Source of the DNA: an uncultured Clostridia bacterium
GTDB taxonomy: Bacteria > Bacillota > Clostridia > Christensenellales > UBA1242
Assembly (NCBI GenBank): GCA_934757845.1
Contig: CAKVLQ010000005.1
Coordinates: 1 to 64,000 of the forward strand
Direction: 5' to 3'
Length of the DNA: 64,000 bases
Shown: piece after piece, positions 1-7,179 of the stretch
Layout: every line of letters starts with the position of its first letter
Position numbering within the stretch: the stretch's first letter is position 1
Position numbers and translations under genes: made by a program
Notes under the pieces: model-generated
What the model was told of the DNA's origin: nothing
The model's database searches: none
The model's input: only the letters and a program-made list of their open reading frames with translations

Positions 1-657
1 AACAAAAAAGTTGAAAAAACCGAAGTTACTTGCAAAATAATGGCAATACAGCAAGCCAATTTGACTGAAAGTGCAGCAAAAACTGAAATATTTAATAATC
101 TAAATCCTTATCAAAGTCTTGATTATTTTCAGGTGAATTATTTGGAAAGCACAGGTTCTCAAATAATCAACACAAATTATGTTTATAAAACAAAGCCAAA
201 AATTGATGCTGAAATTTGCATTACAAGTAGTGAAGATTTGGACATATTTGGAACAACTTCAACTAGTTCTACTTGTTTTATTGTTGATTTTGCATTTGGA
301 AAAAATAATACTGTTTTTGCAAGATATTCAAGTGAAACATCTTCATCATATACTACAAGTTTAAAGCAAAACGAATGGGCTGAGGTTTCTTATGGAAGTG
401 AATGGATAGAGAATGGTGTTACAAAAAAAACTTTTACTTCTTATGATTTTTCATCAAATACGCAAAGTATTATGATTTTTGGCGGACGAAACAATGCTTG
501 TGTTAAAATGAAAATAGTAAAAATTTATGATGGTGATGCTTTGGTAAGAAACTTTATACCAAGCATGAGAAAATCTGATAATAAACCAGGCATGTATGAC
601 ACAGTTTCAAAAACTTTTTTCACTAATTCGGGAACTGGAGAATTTTTATTTGGATAA
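1..657 (+). CDS. C-terminal part of a surface-type protein with a lectin/LamG-like domain (5' end outside window)
   Basis: The reading frame is open from the first base and ends at TAA 655-657, so this is the 3' end of a longer gene. The ATG at 40 is internal and has no ribosome site before it. Within the visible 218 codons there is a motif reading NYLESTGSQIINTNY, followed by beta-strand-rich sequence and an end of the type YDTVSKTFFTNSGTGEF. That layout is common in concanavalin/LamG-like domains of phage and gut-bacterial surface proteins. The substrate or ligand cannot be told. An intrinsic terminator follows within 30 bases. It may belong with the large surface proteins at the other end of the window, but that is inference. 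Confidence 0.75.
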   Translation, partial: NKKVEKTEVTCKIMAIQQANLTESAAKTEIFNNLNPYQSLDYFQVNYLESTGSQIINTNYVYKTKPKIDAEICITSSEDLDIFGTTSTSSTCFIVDFAFGKNNTVFARYSSETSSSYTTSLKQNEWAEVSYGSEWIENGVTKKTFTSYDFSSNTQSIMIFGGRNNACVKMKIVKIYDGDALVRNFIPSMRKSDNKPGMYDTVSKTFFTNSGTGEFLFG

Positions 658-682
658 TAATTAAAATTTACAAAATAATCAA

Positions 683-722
683 AAAAAACATGATATAATA
701 TGATATAATTATCATGTTTTTT
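683..722 (+). terminator. Intrinsic terminator
   Basis: The inverted repeat AAAAAACATGAT / ATCATGTTTTTT has a 16-base loop and ends in a T run, just after the stop of the surface protein. Confidence 0.75.
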
Positions 723-1222
723 ATTCTTTTTTAAACTTTTAACCTTTTCAAAAAAAATTTATATTGATATTTATGGTAAATGATATATCTTTTTAACTAA
801 TAATAAATTGTCAAAAAGAGTTATAAAAAATAAATTATTAATAATATGTTTATTTTATTAACTTTTTTGAAATAATTTTCATATAGAATATAAATTAAAT
901 AAGTATTATGCTTGTGGCTTTAATGCCAAAAATAAATTTTTGTTACTCACAACCTTTCGCATAATATAAAGTGTCGTATTGCTTTACTCACAAAGTTTGT
1001 AAATCAATTTTGCAAACGCAAATTCTTTAAAATCTCACAGTTTGAATTAACATTAGTTTTCTAAAAATAAATTCTTCGCATTGCTTTTTCTGACATTCGA
1101 TGATTTAAAATAAACAATGGCTAAAATTTAATAAACAATAAAAAAATTTTTTAATATTTATTATTACAAACAAAAAAATTATGATATAAACAAAAAAATA
1201 AAAGAAAAGTAACAAAAAAGTG
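723..1222. other. AT-rich intergenic stretch without a recognisable gene
   Basis: About 500 bases between the terminator and the tRNA promoter. No frame shows a credible protein. The part around 905-1100 is less AT-rich than its surroundings and could be decayed coding or RNA sequence, but I recognise nothing in it. Confidence 0.5.
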
Positions 1223-1251
1223 TTGACAAAAGTAAAAATTTAATATATACT
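1223..1251 (+). promoter_or_regulatory. Promoter of the tRNA-Gly/Cys/Leu array
   Basis: TTGACA at 1223-1228, a 17-base spacer and TATACT at 1246-1251. The predicted start lies about 10 bases before tRNA-Gly. Confidence 0.85.
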
Positions 1252-1267
1252 TAACTCGTTTACAAAT

Positions 1268-1342
1268 GCGGGAGTGGCTCAGTGGTAGAGCGTTGCCTTG
1301 CCAAGGCAAATGTCGCGAGTTCGAATCTCGTCTTCCGCTCCA
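1268..1342 (+). tRNA. tRNA-Gly (GCC)
   Basis: Full cloverleaf: acceptor GCGGGAG/CTTCCGC with one G-U pair, D arm GCTC/GAGC, anticodon loop TTGCCAA (anticodon GCC), T arm with GTTCGAATC, and an encoded CCA end. It is first in a three-tRNA transcript. Confidence 0.96.
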
Positions 1343-1353
1343 ATTTTTTTTAT

Positions 1354-1428
1354 GGCACCATAGCCAAGCGGTAAGGCCAAGGTCTGCAAAACCTTTATGC
1401 CCCAGTTCGAATCTGGGTGGTGCCTCCA
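1354..1428 (+). tRNA. tRNA-Cys (GCA)
   Basis: Acceptor GGCACCA/TGGTGCC, D arm GCC/GGC, anticodon loop CTGCAAA (anticodon GCA), T arm CCCAG/CTGGG with TTCGAAT, discriminator T and encoded CCA. It lies 11 bases after tRNA-Gly with no promoter of its own. Confidence 0.96.
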
Positions 1429-1474
1429 AATTTCTTTATGAAATTACAAAAGACAGCCTTATCAAGCGCTATAT

Positions 1475-1561
1475 GCCGAGGTGGCGGAATAGGCAGACGC
1501 AAGGGACTTAAAATCCCTCGGGGGAAACTCCGTACCGGTTCAAGTCCGGTCCCCGGCACCA
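1475..1561 (+). tRNA. tRNA-Leu (TAA)
   Basis: Class II tRNA with a long variable arm (CGGGGGAAACTCCGT). The anticodon loop is CTTAAAA (anticodon TAA, reads UUA) and the T arm is ACCGG/CCGGT. CCA is encoded. The acceptor stem has one A-C mismatch (GCCGAGG against CCCCGGC). A terminator follows at once. The last 47 bases are repeated exactly 187 bases downstream. Confidence 0.95.
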
Positions 1562-1562
1562 G

Positions 1563-1587
1563 ATGACTAGTAATAGTCATTTTTTTA
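1563..1587 (+). terminator. Terminator of the tRNA array
   Basis: ATGACTA / TAGTCAT stem with a GTAA loop followed by seven T, starting two bases after tRNA-Leu. Confidence 0.85.
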
Positions 1588-1591
1588 TTAA

Positions 1592-1610
1592 AGGGATTTT
1601 AAGCCCCTTG
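1592..1610 (-). repeat. Inverted copy of the tRNA-Leu anticodon arm
   Basis: Read on the minus strand this 19-base stretch matches 1500-1518, the anticodon stem-loop of tRNA-Leu, at 18 of 19 positions. It lies in the spacer between tRNA-Leu and the duplicated tRNA 3' half. Confidence 0.7.
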
Positions 1611-1619
1611 GACTTAACT

Positions 1620-1652
1620 CCTGTCGGAGCCAGACCGCAACAAGTTGCTCCC
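1620..1652 (+). repeat. tRNA-associated 33-base repeat, copy 1
   Basis: It matches 25406-25438, beside tRNA-Glu, at 32 of 33 positions. The core AGACCGCAACAAGTTGC occurs a third time at 25340-25356. The core holds a GCAAC-AA-GTTGC dyad. A long A/T-flanked hairpin (1665-1687) follows it here, and a similar hairpin follows the copy at 25340. Confidence 0.75.
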
Positions 1653-1701
1653 GCTCGCTTCCTAAAAACAACACACTGTGTTGTTTTCTTAACGGGCTCG
1701 C

Positions 1702-1748
1702 CCCTCGGGGGAAACTCCGTACCGGTTCAAGTCCGGTCCCCGGCACCA
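1702..1748 (+). repeat. Duplicated 3' half of tRNA-Leu (direct repeat of 1515-1561)
   Basis: Exact 47-base copy of the variable arm, T arm, acceptor 3' strand and CCA of tRNA-Leu, without the 5' half, so it cannot be a functional tRNA. Such copies are typical of att-site duplication by tRNA-targeting integrases, but only about 140 bases lie between the copies and no integrase is present. Confidence 0.9.
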
Positions 1749-2025
1749 ATTAAACCCTTATAAATAAAGGGATAGAGAGAATTTTAAGAAAAATCTTATA
1801 ATTCTTTTTTTTTGCGTTTTTGTTTCAAATCTTGTGTAAAAAATTGTGTAAAAATAATTGCTTATAAATATAATATATATTTATTTTTGTTCAAAATAAA
1901 AATTATCGTATAAATTTCTTATTTTTTTTATAATCTATAAATTCAAAATTTGTTTATAAACATTTGTTTAATTTGTTTTTCTATGTTAAGATAATAATAT
2001 ATTAATTTAAAAAGGAAGATAAAGT

Positions 2026-2757
2026 ATGAAATGTAAAAGTTGTGGGGCAAATTTGAATGATGAAAAATTTTGTCCTTATTGTGGATTAAAAGTTGAAGTT
2101 CAAGAAACTAATAAGCCAAAAACAAAATCAAAGCAAGGTATTTCTGTTGTTTTATATCAAAAAAACAATAAATTTTCAATGTATTATCCTTATTGCATTG
2201 ATACGGACGATTTTGCAGATATTGAAAGATGCAAAAAACAAGCAAGAATGCATTTGGAAGAAAATATTGGTGATTATGAACCTTTGTCTGAAAAAGAATT
2301 GTTAAATAACAAACACTCTCAAAAATTGATTAATAAAGGTTATGATGTGAAAATTGGTTTTCTTGAAGTGAACATTAAAAAACTTCTTTCCGATTTTGAA
2401 GATGCGTGCGACGATTATGACGATGACTATGCTGTTGACGATGACGAAGATGATTTTTGAATCGATAATTCTTCTAATAAAAGAATAATTAAAAATAACA
2501 ATCTTAACAAAATTGACGCAAGTTTTGGATTTTGTGGTGTTTATGCCTATATTGAAAAAGGCGGATTATTTTATGAAGGAGATATTCCTGGATTAAATTT
2601 TTGCAAAGCAAATTTTTGCCATTCTTATGAAGAATGCTTGAACACTTTGCGAGAAAAATTACAACAGCAAAGCAGTCGTGCATTTTTTGAGATGCCAAAG
2701 CAAAATTTAAACGAAATTAAACATAATCACCCCAATGCTAAAATTATAAGATTATAA
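2026..2757 (+). pseudogene. Zinc-ribbon protein with two HicB-like halves, interrupted by an in-frame TGA
   Basis: The frame starts at ATG 2026 behind AAAGGAAG and stops at TGA 2458-2460 after 144 codons. Residues 3-19 form a CxxC...CxxC zinc ribbon. A HicB-antitoxin-like segment follows (SVVLYQ...YYPYCIDTDDF...ERCKKQARMHLEE), then a very acidic tail. In the same frame, after the TGA, 98 more codons run to TAA 2755-2757 and encode a second HicB-like domain (AYIEKGGLFYEGDIPGLNF...SYEECLNTLREKL). The only ATG in that part is near its end, so it cannot start independently at a normal codon. It is therefore either a nonsense mutation or readthrough. No HicA partner is adjacent. Only the first 144 residues are certain to be made. 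Confidence 0.65.
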
Positions 2758-2783
2758 ATTTGTTATAGTAAATTAAAAAAATA

Positions 2784-2816
2784 AGAGTTGCAAAAAATTG
2801 TTGCAACTCTTTTTTA
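2784..2816 (+). terminator. Intrinsic terminator
   Basis: AGAGTTGCAA / TTGCAACTCT stem followed by a T run, after the second half of the zinc-ribbon/HicB-like gene. That supports one transcription unit for both halves. Confidence 0.85.
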
Positions 2817-2897
2817 TATAAAAAATTATGAAAACTTTATAAATGTATCATTTAGACATACTTAATTAAACTTGATGACTAAATAACTATAATAAAT

Positions 2898-3095
2898 TTA
2901 ATTTAGAAGTTCATCAATATCAATTTTAAATATTTCACACAATTTTCTTAACATTGTAACACTAGGTTCAGTTCTTCCTTGTTCCCAATTTGCATAACAA
3001 CTTTCAACCACATTTAGTTTTAAGGCAACTTGTTTTTGACTTAATCCTTTTTCTTTTCTTATACTTTTAAGATTTTCACAAAATAATTTATCCAT
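2898..3095 (-). CDS. Small XRE-family transcriptional regulator
   Basis: Sixty-five residues that are almost entirely one helix-turn-helix domain: SIRKEKGLSQKQVALKLNVVES, then YANWEQGRTEPSVTMLRKLCEIF, the usual Cro/C1-type pattern. There is no extra sensor domain. It is divergent from the membrane protein at 3186, and the 90-base gap holds a strong promoter inside a dyad. This arrangement suggests that it represses that promoter, and perhaps its own. The ligand or signal is unknown. Confidence 0.9.
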   Translation of the reverse strand: MDKLFCENLKSIRKEKGLSQKQVALKLNVVESCYANWEQGRTEPSVTMLRKLCEIFKIDIDELLN

Positions 3096-3113
3096 TATTA
3101 ATATTTTAAAAAA

Positions 3114-3157
3114 ACTAGATAAAATGTCTTGACAATAGACAAAATATCTAGTATACT
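3114..3157 (+). promoter_or_regulatory. Promoter with overlapping dyad operator
   Basis: TTGACA (3129-3134), 17-base spacer, TATACT (3152-3157). The arms ACTAGATA (3114-3121) and TATCTAGT (3145-3152) are perfect inverted repeats, with inner TGTC/GACA, so the dyad encloses the -35 and touches the -10. It is the likely binding site of the adjacent XRE protein. Confidence 0.8.
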
Positions 3158-3185
3158 TAAAATATAAAGCAAAAAAGGAGAAAAT

Positions 3186-3782
3186 ATGACAAAAGGCAAA
3201 AAAATTACTTTATGGGTTTGCGTTGGTGCAATGATTTTAATTTTGGTTTTGGGAACTGTTTTGGGGGTTGTTATTCACAACAATAAAGCAACAGTTTATG
3301 GAACAGTTTATGGAATTGAATATAAAATTTTGCAAAGCGATATAAATTCTGCAACTTGCAAAAGAATAACAACTGAGCCATATACTGCTGATCATGCAAT
3401 AGCTGATATGGATTTACAAATTACATTAAGAAACAAAACTGATAATGATTTTATTTTTAATCCTGATGTATTATATATTAATGTAACAAGGTATAGTATT
3501 AATGGAAGAGTAACATTTGAAAATGGCAAAACTTCACTATGCTATTCAGACTTAATTTCTAGTATTCAAACAGTTCCTACTGATAATGTAATTTGTTCAA
3601 TGAAAACAACTTTGCACTTAAAGATATATGAAAAAATTTTGAATGTCAATTATGGTTTGGATTATAAAAGTGGTTGTTGTATTGGACTAATGGAAACTAT
3701 TAATTTTAGTGTAACTTATAATGGTGAAAAAGTTTTAGATTTTAAACCTATTATTAACATTGACGCAGTGCAATTTGTTTAA
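3186..3782 (+). CDS. Membrane-anchored exported protein, DUF4352-like
   Basis: 198 residues behind AAAGGAG. A single hydrophobic segment at about residues 8-30 anchors it to the membrane. The rest is extracytoplasmic and beta-rich, with IADMDLQITLRNKTDNDFIFNPD, which resembles the telokin-like/DUF4352 fold where a conserved strand pair carries an N-rich turn. There is no catalytic motif. It is transcribed from a promoter set in a dyad next to a divergent XRE regulator, so its expression is probably conditional. The function is unknown, and the family placement is only a resemblance. Confidence 0.75.
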   Translation: MTKGKKITLWVCVGAMILILVLGTVLGVVIHNNKATVYGTVYGIEYKILQSDINSATCKRITTEPYTADHAIADMDLQITLRNKTDNDFIFNPDVLYINVTRYSINGRVTFENGKTSLCYSDLISSIQTVPTDNVICSMKTTLHLKIYEKILNVNYGLDYKSGCCIGLMETINFSVTYNGEKVLDFKPIINIDAVQFV

Positions 3783-3793
3783 GTTTAAAAACA

Positions 3794-3818
3794 GCACGGG
3801 TTAAACCCGTGCTTTTTT
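3794..3818 (+). terminator. Intrinsic terminator
   Basis: GCACGGG / CCCGTGC stem, TTAAA loop, six T. It is placed between two convergent genes. Confidence 0.9.
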
Positions 3819-3894
3819 ATAAATTTTTTGAATTTATGTAATGTTTTGTTTTGAACGAACTTTTTTGGCTTAATATTTTTAATATATTTATTAT

Positions 3895-5154
3895 TTAATG
3901 TTTGTTTATAGAAGACGAAAAGCAGGCGATAGGGCTTGGTTGTTTTTCATCACCAAGATAGCCAAGCGCTAAAATTCGGCAATCGGTTATAGAGCAAGAA
4001 TTTTTAAATTTGCAATGATTACATTTTTTTGTTGATTTAACTTTTTCGCTTCTATAAAATTTTATATTTTTTCCGCAATCATACCAAGCGTTAACAATTC
4101 CCGAGTCAAAAGCGTTGTTTTTGAAGAAAAATCGCTCATCACACGCACCATTACAAATTTTTAGTTTTCCGTTGGGCATTAATGTGCATTGAGATATTCC
4201 ACCCGAACACCTAAAAACTTTGTCTTGTTTTTCGGGCATTGCAAATATGCTGGGGCATTTGTTGTAAATATTTTTAAATTCATCAATATTGAATGATTGT
4301 TCAAAGCCGTTTCCAAGTGGAAAAATTAAATCTTTGTTATAATGGAACATTGGATATTTTTCTTTTATAAATTTTTCAAAATCATTGGCACTTTCAATAT
4401 TACATTTCATAATTGTGCAAGACAAATATGTGTCAACACAATTTTTCGTTGCCAAAAAATCTAATAAGTTAATCACTTTTTGATATGAGCCGTTTCGACC
4501 CCTAATTTTGTTGTGCATTTCTTCAAATCCGTCAATGCTAACTTTTAGGATAAACGGAAAATTTGGATATTTGTTAATAAGTTCAATAATCTTTTTTGAA
4601 TTAAACCCATTTGTGAAAATTGAAATTTCAAATCCGTTTTTTAAAAACGCTTCAACAATTTGCAAAAAGTCAGGGTGCATGGTGCTTTCTCCGCCCGTAA
4701 AAGCCACGGCTTTGCAATTTAGCAAATTTAGACTGGGAATTAATCCAATTAATTTGTCTTTATCTATAAATTGAAAATCTTTTTTTTCTTCGCCAAATCT
4801 TCCATAACAATGAATGCATCTTAAATTGCAACCATTTGTAAGTTCAACATTTAAGCATGATAGGGGCAATTTTTGCGATTTTTCCATGATGTATGTTTTA
4901 TATTCACTGTTAATTTCACTTGAATCAACAATTAAGCCAATTTGTTTTAAAGAGTTGATAAAATCACCATATTTTTTTAAGATTTTTTGCTCTTGCTTTA
5001 AATTTTTTAGTTTGGAAATTTGCTTAACAACTTTTGCCGCCTTATAGTTTATGGTTGAATCAAAATTCAAAAATATATTCATTAATGTGAAAAGATGTTT
5101 TCTTTTATTTTTTAATGTTTGAACTAATCTTGTTCCTTCTTTTAACGCTATCAT
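3895..5154 (-). CDS. Radical SAM/SPASM enzyme, putative RiPP maturase
   Basis: 419 residues. Residues 1-90 are helical and end in a segment like a PqqD-type peptide-recognition domain (KKYGDFINSLKQIGLIVDSSE). The radical SAM core follows, with C109-N-L-R-C113-I-H-C116 for the 4Fe-4S/SAM site and a GGESTMHPD glycine motif. The C-terminal third is a SPASM domain with many Cys (CSGGISQC, CNGAC, CNHCKFKNSC, then a late C) for auxiliary clusters. In this family such enzymes form thioether or C-C links in small peptides. Directly upstream, 63 bases away, is a 29-codon Cys-containing peptide, the likely substrate. No protease, transporter or second modifying enzyme is nearby. The product chemistry is unknown. 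Confidence 0.9.
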   Translation of the reverse strand: MIALKEGTRLVQTLKNKRKHLFTLMNIFLNFDSTINYKAAKVVKQISKLKNLKQEQKILKKYGDFINSLKQIGLIVDSSEINSEYKTYIMEKSQKLPLSCLNVELTNGCNLRCIHCYGRFGEEKKDFQFIDKDKLIGLIPSLNLLNCKAVAFTGGESTMHPDFLQIVEAFLKNGFEISIFTNGFNSKKIIELINKYPNFPFILKVSIDGFEEMHNKIRGRNGSYQKVINLLDFLATKNCVDTYLSCTIMKCNIESANDFEKFIKEKYPMFHYNKDLIFPLGNGFEQSFNIDEFKNIYNKCPSIFAMPEKQDKVFRCSGGISQCTLMPNGKLKICNGACDERFFFKNNAFDSGIVNAWYDCGKNIKFYRSEKVKSTKKCNHCKFKNSCSITDCRILALGYLGDEKQPSPIACFSSSINKH

Positions 5155-5165
5155 TTTTTATTCCA

Positions 5166-5210
5166 CCTTTAAAATAAAATGGGTGAATTTAAAATCAATC
5201 CACCCACATT
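5166..5210 (-). promoter_or_regulatory. Stem-loop between peptide and maturase genes
   Basis: A TGGGTG/CACCCA stem with a T-rich 3' side lies in the 63-base gap on the minus strand. It could act as a partial terminator or processing site, giving more peptide mRNA than enzyme mRNA. That is inference. Confidence 0.45.
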
Positions 5211-5217
5211 TTTGCTT

Positions 5218-5307
5218 TTAGCAACTTTCTTTTCCGCAAGCCCAAGTTGCTTCGCCACCAGCAACAACTCGTTTGTTTACAGAAACAATTTCTGGTTTTT
5301 TAAACAT
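5218..5307 (-). CDS. Putative RiPP precursor peptide (29 aa)
   Basis: ATG at 5307 sits behind a perfect AAGGAGGG ribosome site and the frame ends at TAA 5218-5220. The peptide begins MFKKPEIVSVNKR and ends GGEATWACGKESC. The only Cys are 24 and 29, the only Trp is 22, and a Gly-Gly pair (17-18) could be a leader cleavage site giving an 11-residue core. Its position just before a radical SAM/SPASM gene, its strong ribosome site and its own consensus promoter argue that it is a real gene. I do not recognise the core as a named family. Possible modifications are Cys thioether links or a Trp-to-Cys-region crosslink. Confidence 0.8.
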   Translation of the reverse strand: MFKKPEIVSVNKRVVAGGEATWACGKESC

Positions 5308-5462
5308 TTTCAGCCCTCCTTACAAATTTTCTTATTTTAAGAATAAGTAAACTTTATATAAATAACTTTTTTGTTATTATATACTTTATATATTTATTCA
5401 AATATAAAAAATTTCATAATAAGCAAATATTTTTTTGAAAAGTAATGGTTCTTTACTTTTTT

Positions 5463-5491
5463 ATTATAAAATCAACTTAAAAAAATGTCAA
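5463..5491 (-). promoter_or_regulatory. Promoter of the peptide/radical SAM operon
   Basis: On the minus strand TTGACA (5486-5491), 17-base spacer, TATAAT (5463-5468). The predicted leader before the peptide ATG is about 150 bases. Confidence 0.85.
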
Positions 5492-5637
5492 TAAATTAAA
5501 AAGATTTTTGGCTAAAAGGCTTTATTTTTGGCACAAAACAAAAATATATCATAAATTTATATATATTTTTTAAACTTTTGTTTAAGTAATTATAAATTTT
5601 AAATTTATAAATCGAAAAATATTTTTTTAATTTGCTA

Positions 5638-5666
5638 TTGAAAAATATAAAAATGTGTGTTAAACT
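5638..5666 (+). promoter_or_regulatory. Promoter of the VanZ-like gene
   Basis: TTGAAA (5638-5643), 17-base spacer, TAAACT (5661-5666) preceded by TGT. It is divergent from the peptide promoter; 5492-5637 holds nothing else recognisable. Confidence 0.65.
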
Positions 5667-5701
5667 GATTTTATAATTTTTTTACAAAGGAAAATTTTTT
5701 T

Positions 5702-6400
5702 ATGATTACTATTCCCACCCTTGCAGTTTTGGGGCTTGTTGCTGTTGGTTTTGTTGGTGTGCCAGCAGGGCTATCATTATTTTCAAAAAACCAAAAATTA
5801 AACAAAATTATGTCAATAATTGGCATGGTAGGATTTAGTGGATTAGCACTATTGTTAACTCTTCCATCAGTTAGTTTTAATTTGCATAATGTTACAATAA
5901 ATTTTCAGCCACAAAGCCCATGGTTTAACCGAATGCTTGGCTGGGGATTTTCAATAACGAACCTTCAAGATGTTTTGTTAAATTCGGTTATGCTTGCTCC
6001 GCTTGGTGTTATGGTAACTCAACACGCAAAAGCCAAAAACAAAAAACGAACAATCTTAAAATCATTTCTTGCGGGTTTGGCCCTTGGCTTTGTTATTGAA
6101 ATTTCACAAATGATTTTACCTTTTGGAAGGTTTCCAGCAGTGTTAGATGCTCTTTTGAACGGTGTTAGTGCTGGAATTGGCTGTGTTTGTTTGCACGCCT
6201 GCCACAAAATTAAAGAATTTTTTGTTAAACGAAAAAACAAAAACAAACAAAAATCTTTGGAAAGTGTTGAAGAAAAATCTTTGGCTTATACAAATCTAGA
6301 ACAAGAAACTAAAAAATTAAACAAAGAAAGTTTGAATGAAAGCGTTAAATCTTCTTCTGAAAGTTTAGATTTTAATGAACTTGAACACAAAACTTTATAA
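5702..6400 (+). CDS. VanZ-like membrane protein
   Basis: 232 residues with four or five hydrophobic segments in the first 165. The VanZ-type signature is present: NLQDVLLNSVMLAPLGVM, GLALGFVIEISQ, then GRFPAVLDALLNGVSAGIG. The last 60 residues are a charged Lys/Glu/Ser-rich cytoplasmic tail with no known domain. VanZ proteins are widespread small membrane proteins; some confer teicoplanin resistance, but no van genes are near and no resistance role should be read into this. It has an AAAGGA ribosome site and its own promoter, and a terminator follows. Confidence 0.85.
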   Translation: MITIPTLAVLGLVAVGFVGVPAGLSLFSKNQKLNKIMSIIGMVGFSGLALLLTLPSVSFNLHNVTINFQPQSPWFNRMLGWGFSITNLQDVLLNSVMLAPLGVMVTQHAKAKNKKRTILKSFLAGLALGFVIEISQMILPFGRFPAVLDALLNGVSAGIGCVCLHACHKIKEFFVKRKNKNKQKSLESVEEKSLAYTNLEQETKKLNKESLNESVKSSSESLDFNELEHKTL

Positions 6401-6402
6401 TT

Positions 6403-6432
6403 GAAAGTTGCCTTTGGCACTTTCTTTTTTTT
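6403..6432 (+). terminator. Intrinsic terminator
   Basis: GAAAGTTGCC / GGCACTTTC stem (one bulge) followed by eight T. Confidence 0.85.
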
Positions 6433-6497
6433 AAATTAAAATATAAATTTTTTTTTATAAATTTTTTGAAATTTTATTAAAAATTAATTTTGAACAT

Positions 6498-6526
6498 TTG
6501 ACTAAAATTGAATAAATTGATAAAAT
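6498..6526 (+). promoter_or_regulatory. Promoter of the TetR-type gene
   Basis: TTGACT, 17-base spacer, TAAAAT preceded by TGA (extended -10). Confidence 0.75.
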
Positions 6527-6556
6527 TAAAAAAAGATAGCAAAGGAGAAAATTTTT

Positions 6557-7084
6557 ATGAAAGGTGTTTATAGAAATAAATTAAGGTCAAGAGCATTAAT
6601 ACGAGAGGCAGTTATAAGTTTGCTTGAAAAAAAAGGAAATGTGTCGGAAATTTCGGTTTCTGATGTTGTTAAAACAGCAAACATAAATAGGGGAACTTTT
6701 TATAACAACTATAACAACATTCAAGAAGTTTTGAACGAATTTAAAACCGAAAGAATAAATGCTTTTTTGCAAGAACTTAAAAAAGTAAATTCTATCAAAG
6801 ACCTTAATTGGTTTATAAAAACTTTGGTTTGGCATTTCAAAGTTAATGAAGAAAGTTACAAAAAGATTGTAAACGCTGTTTCAAGTTCTATGATTGACGA
6901 CCTAAAAAACGAATTTATAAAGCAAGTTTTGCAAAACAATACAAAAATTGATGCTTTTAATTTTAGTTTTGTTGTTAATGCTCTTTCAGGAATGTATGTT
7001 GATTATCTTAAAAATCTTTCAAATTTTTCTATTGAAGAAATTGGGGAAAAATCAATAAACATTATAAGCAAAATTTTTGTATAA
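6557..7084 (+). CDS. TetR/AcrR-family transcriptional regulator
   Basis: 175 residues. The N-terminal 60 form the TetR helix-turn-helix: LIREAVISLLEKKG, then ISVSDVVKTANINRGTFYNNYNNIQEVLNEF, with the usual R-G-T-F-Y-x-(H/N)-Y pattern. The all-helical C-terminal part is the usual ligand and dimer domain and has no recognisable ligand signature. AAAGGAG ribosome site. Its neighbours, a VanZ-like protein upstream and dnaX downstream, are separated by promoters, so no target is indicated. Confidence 0.9.
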   Translation: MKGVYRNKLRSRALIREAVISLLEKKGNVSEISVSDVVKTANINRGTFYNNYNNIQEVLNEFKTERINAFLQELKKVNSIKDLNWFIKTLVWHFKVNEESYKKIVNAVSSSMIDDLKNEFIKQVLQNNTKIDAFNFSFVVNALSGMYVDYLKNLSNFSIEEIGEKSINIISKIFV

Positions 7085-7113
7085 ATAAAAGTTAACAAAG
7101 TTTGAAAAATTGT

Positions 7114-7143
7114 TTGAAAATTTTAGATTATATTTGTTATAAT
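7114..7143 (+). promoter_or_regulatory. Promoter of the dnaX-ebfC-recR operon
   Basis: TTGAAA (7114-7119), 18-base spacer, TATAAT (7138-7143) with TGT in front. Confidence 0.65.
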
Positions 7144-7179
7144 TAATATATAAAAATTCAAATTTTTTAGGAAGAATAG

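Noticed and set aside
1563..1763. A 66-codon frame across the tRNA-Leu duplication
   Set aside because: It is made of tRNA fragments and hairpins and has no ribosome site.
2458..2460. TGA as a sense codon genome-wide
   Set aside because: Enolase, the P-type ATPase and others end in TGA at normal lengths, and prfB carries the RF2 autoregulatory UGA.
5702..6400. Glycopeptide resistance locus
   Set aside because: Only a VanZ-like protein is present; no vanA/H/X/R/S genes are nearby, and VanZ-like proteins are widespread.
7085..7179. SRP RNA upstream of dnaX
   Set aside because: The gap is too short and has no GGAA-tetraloop hairpin or other SRP motif.
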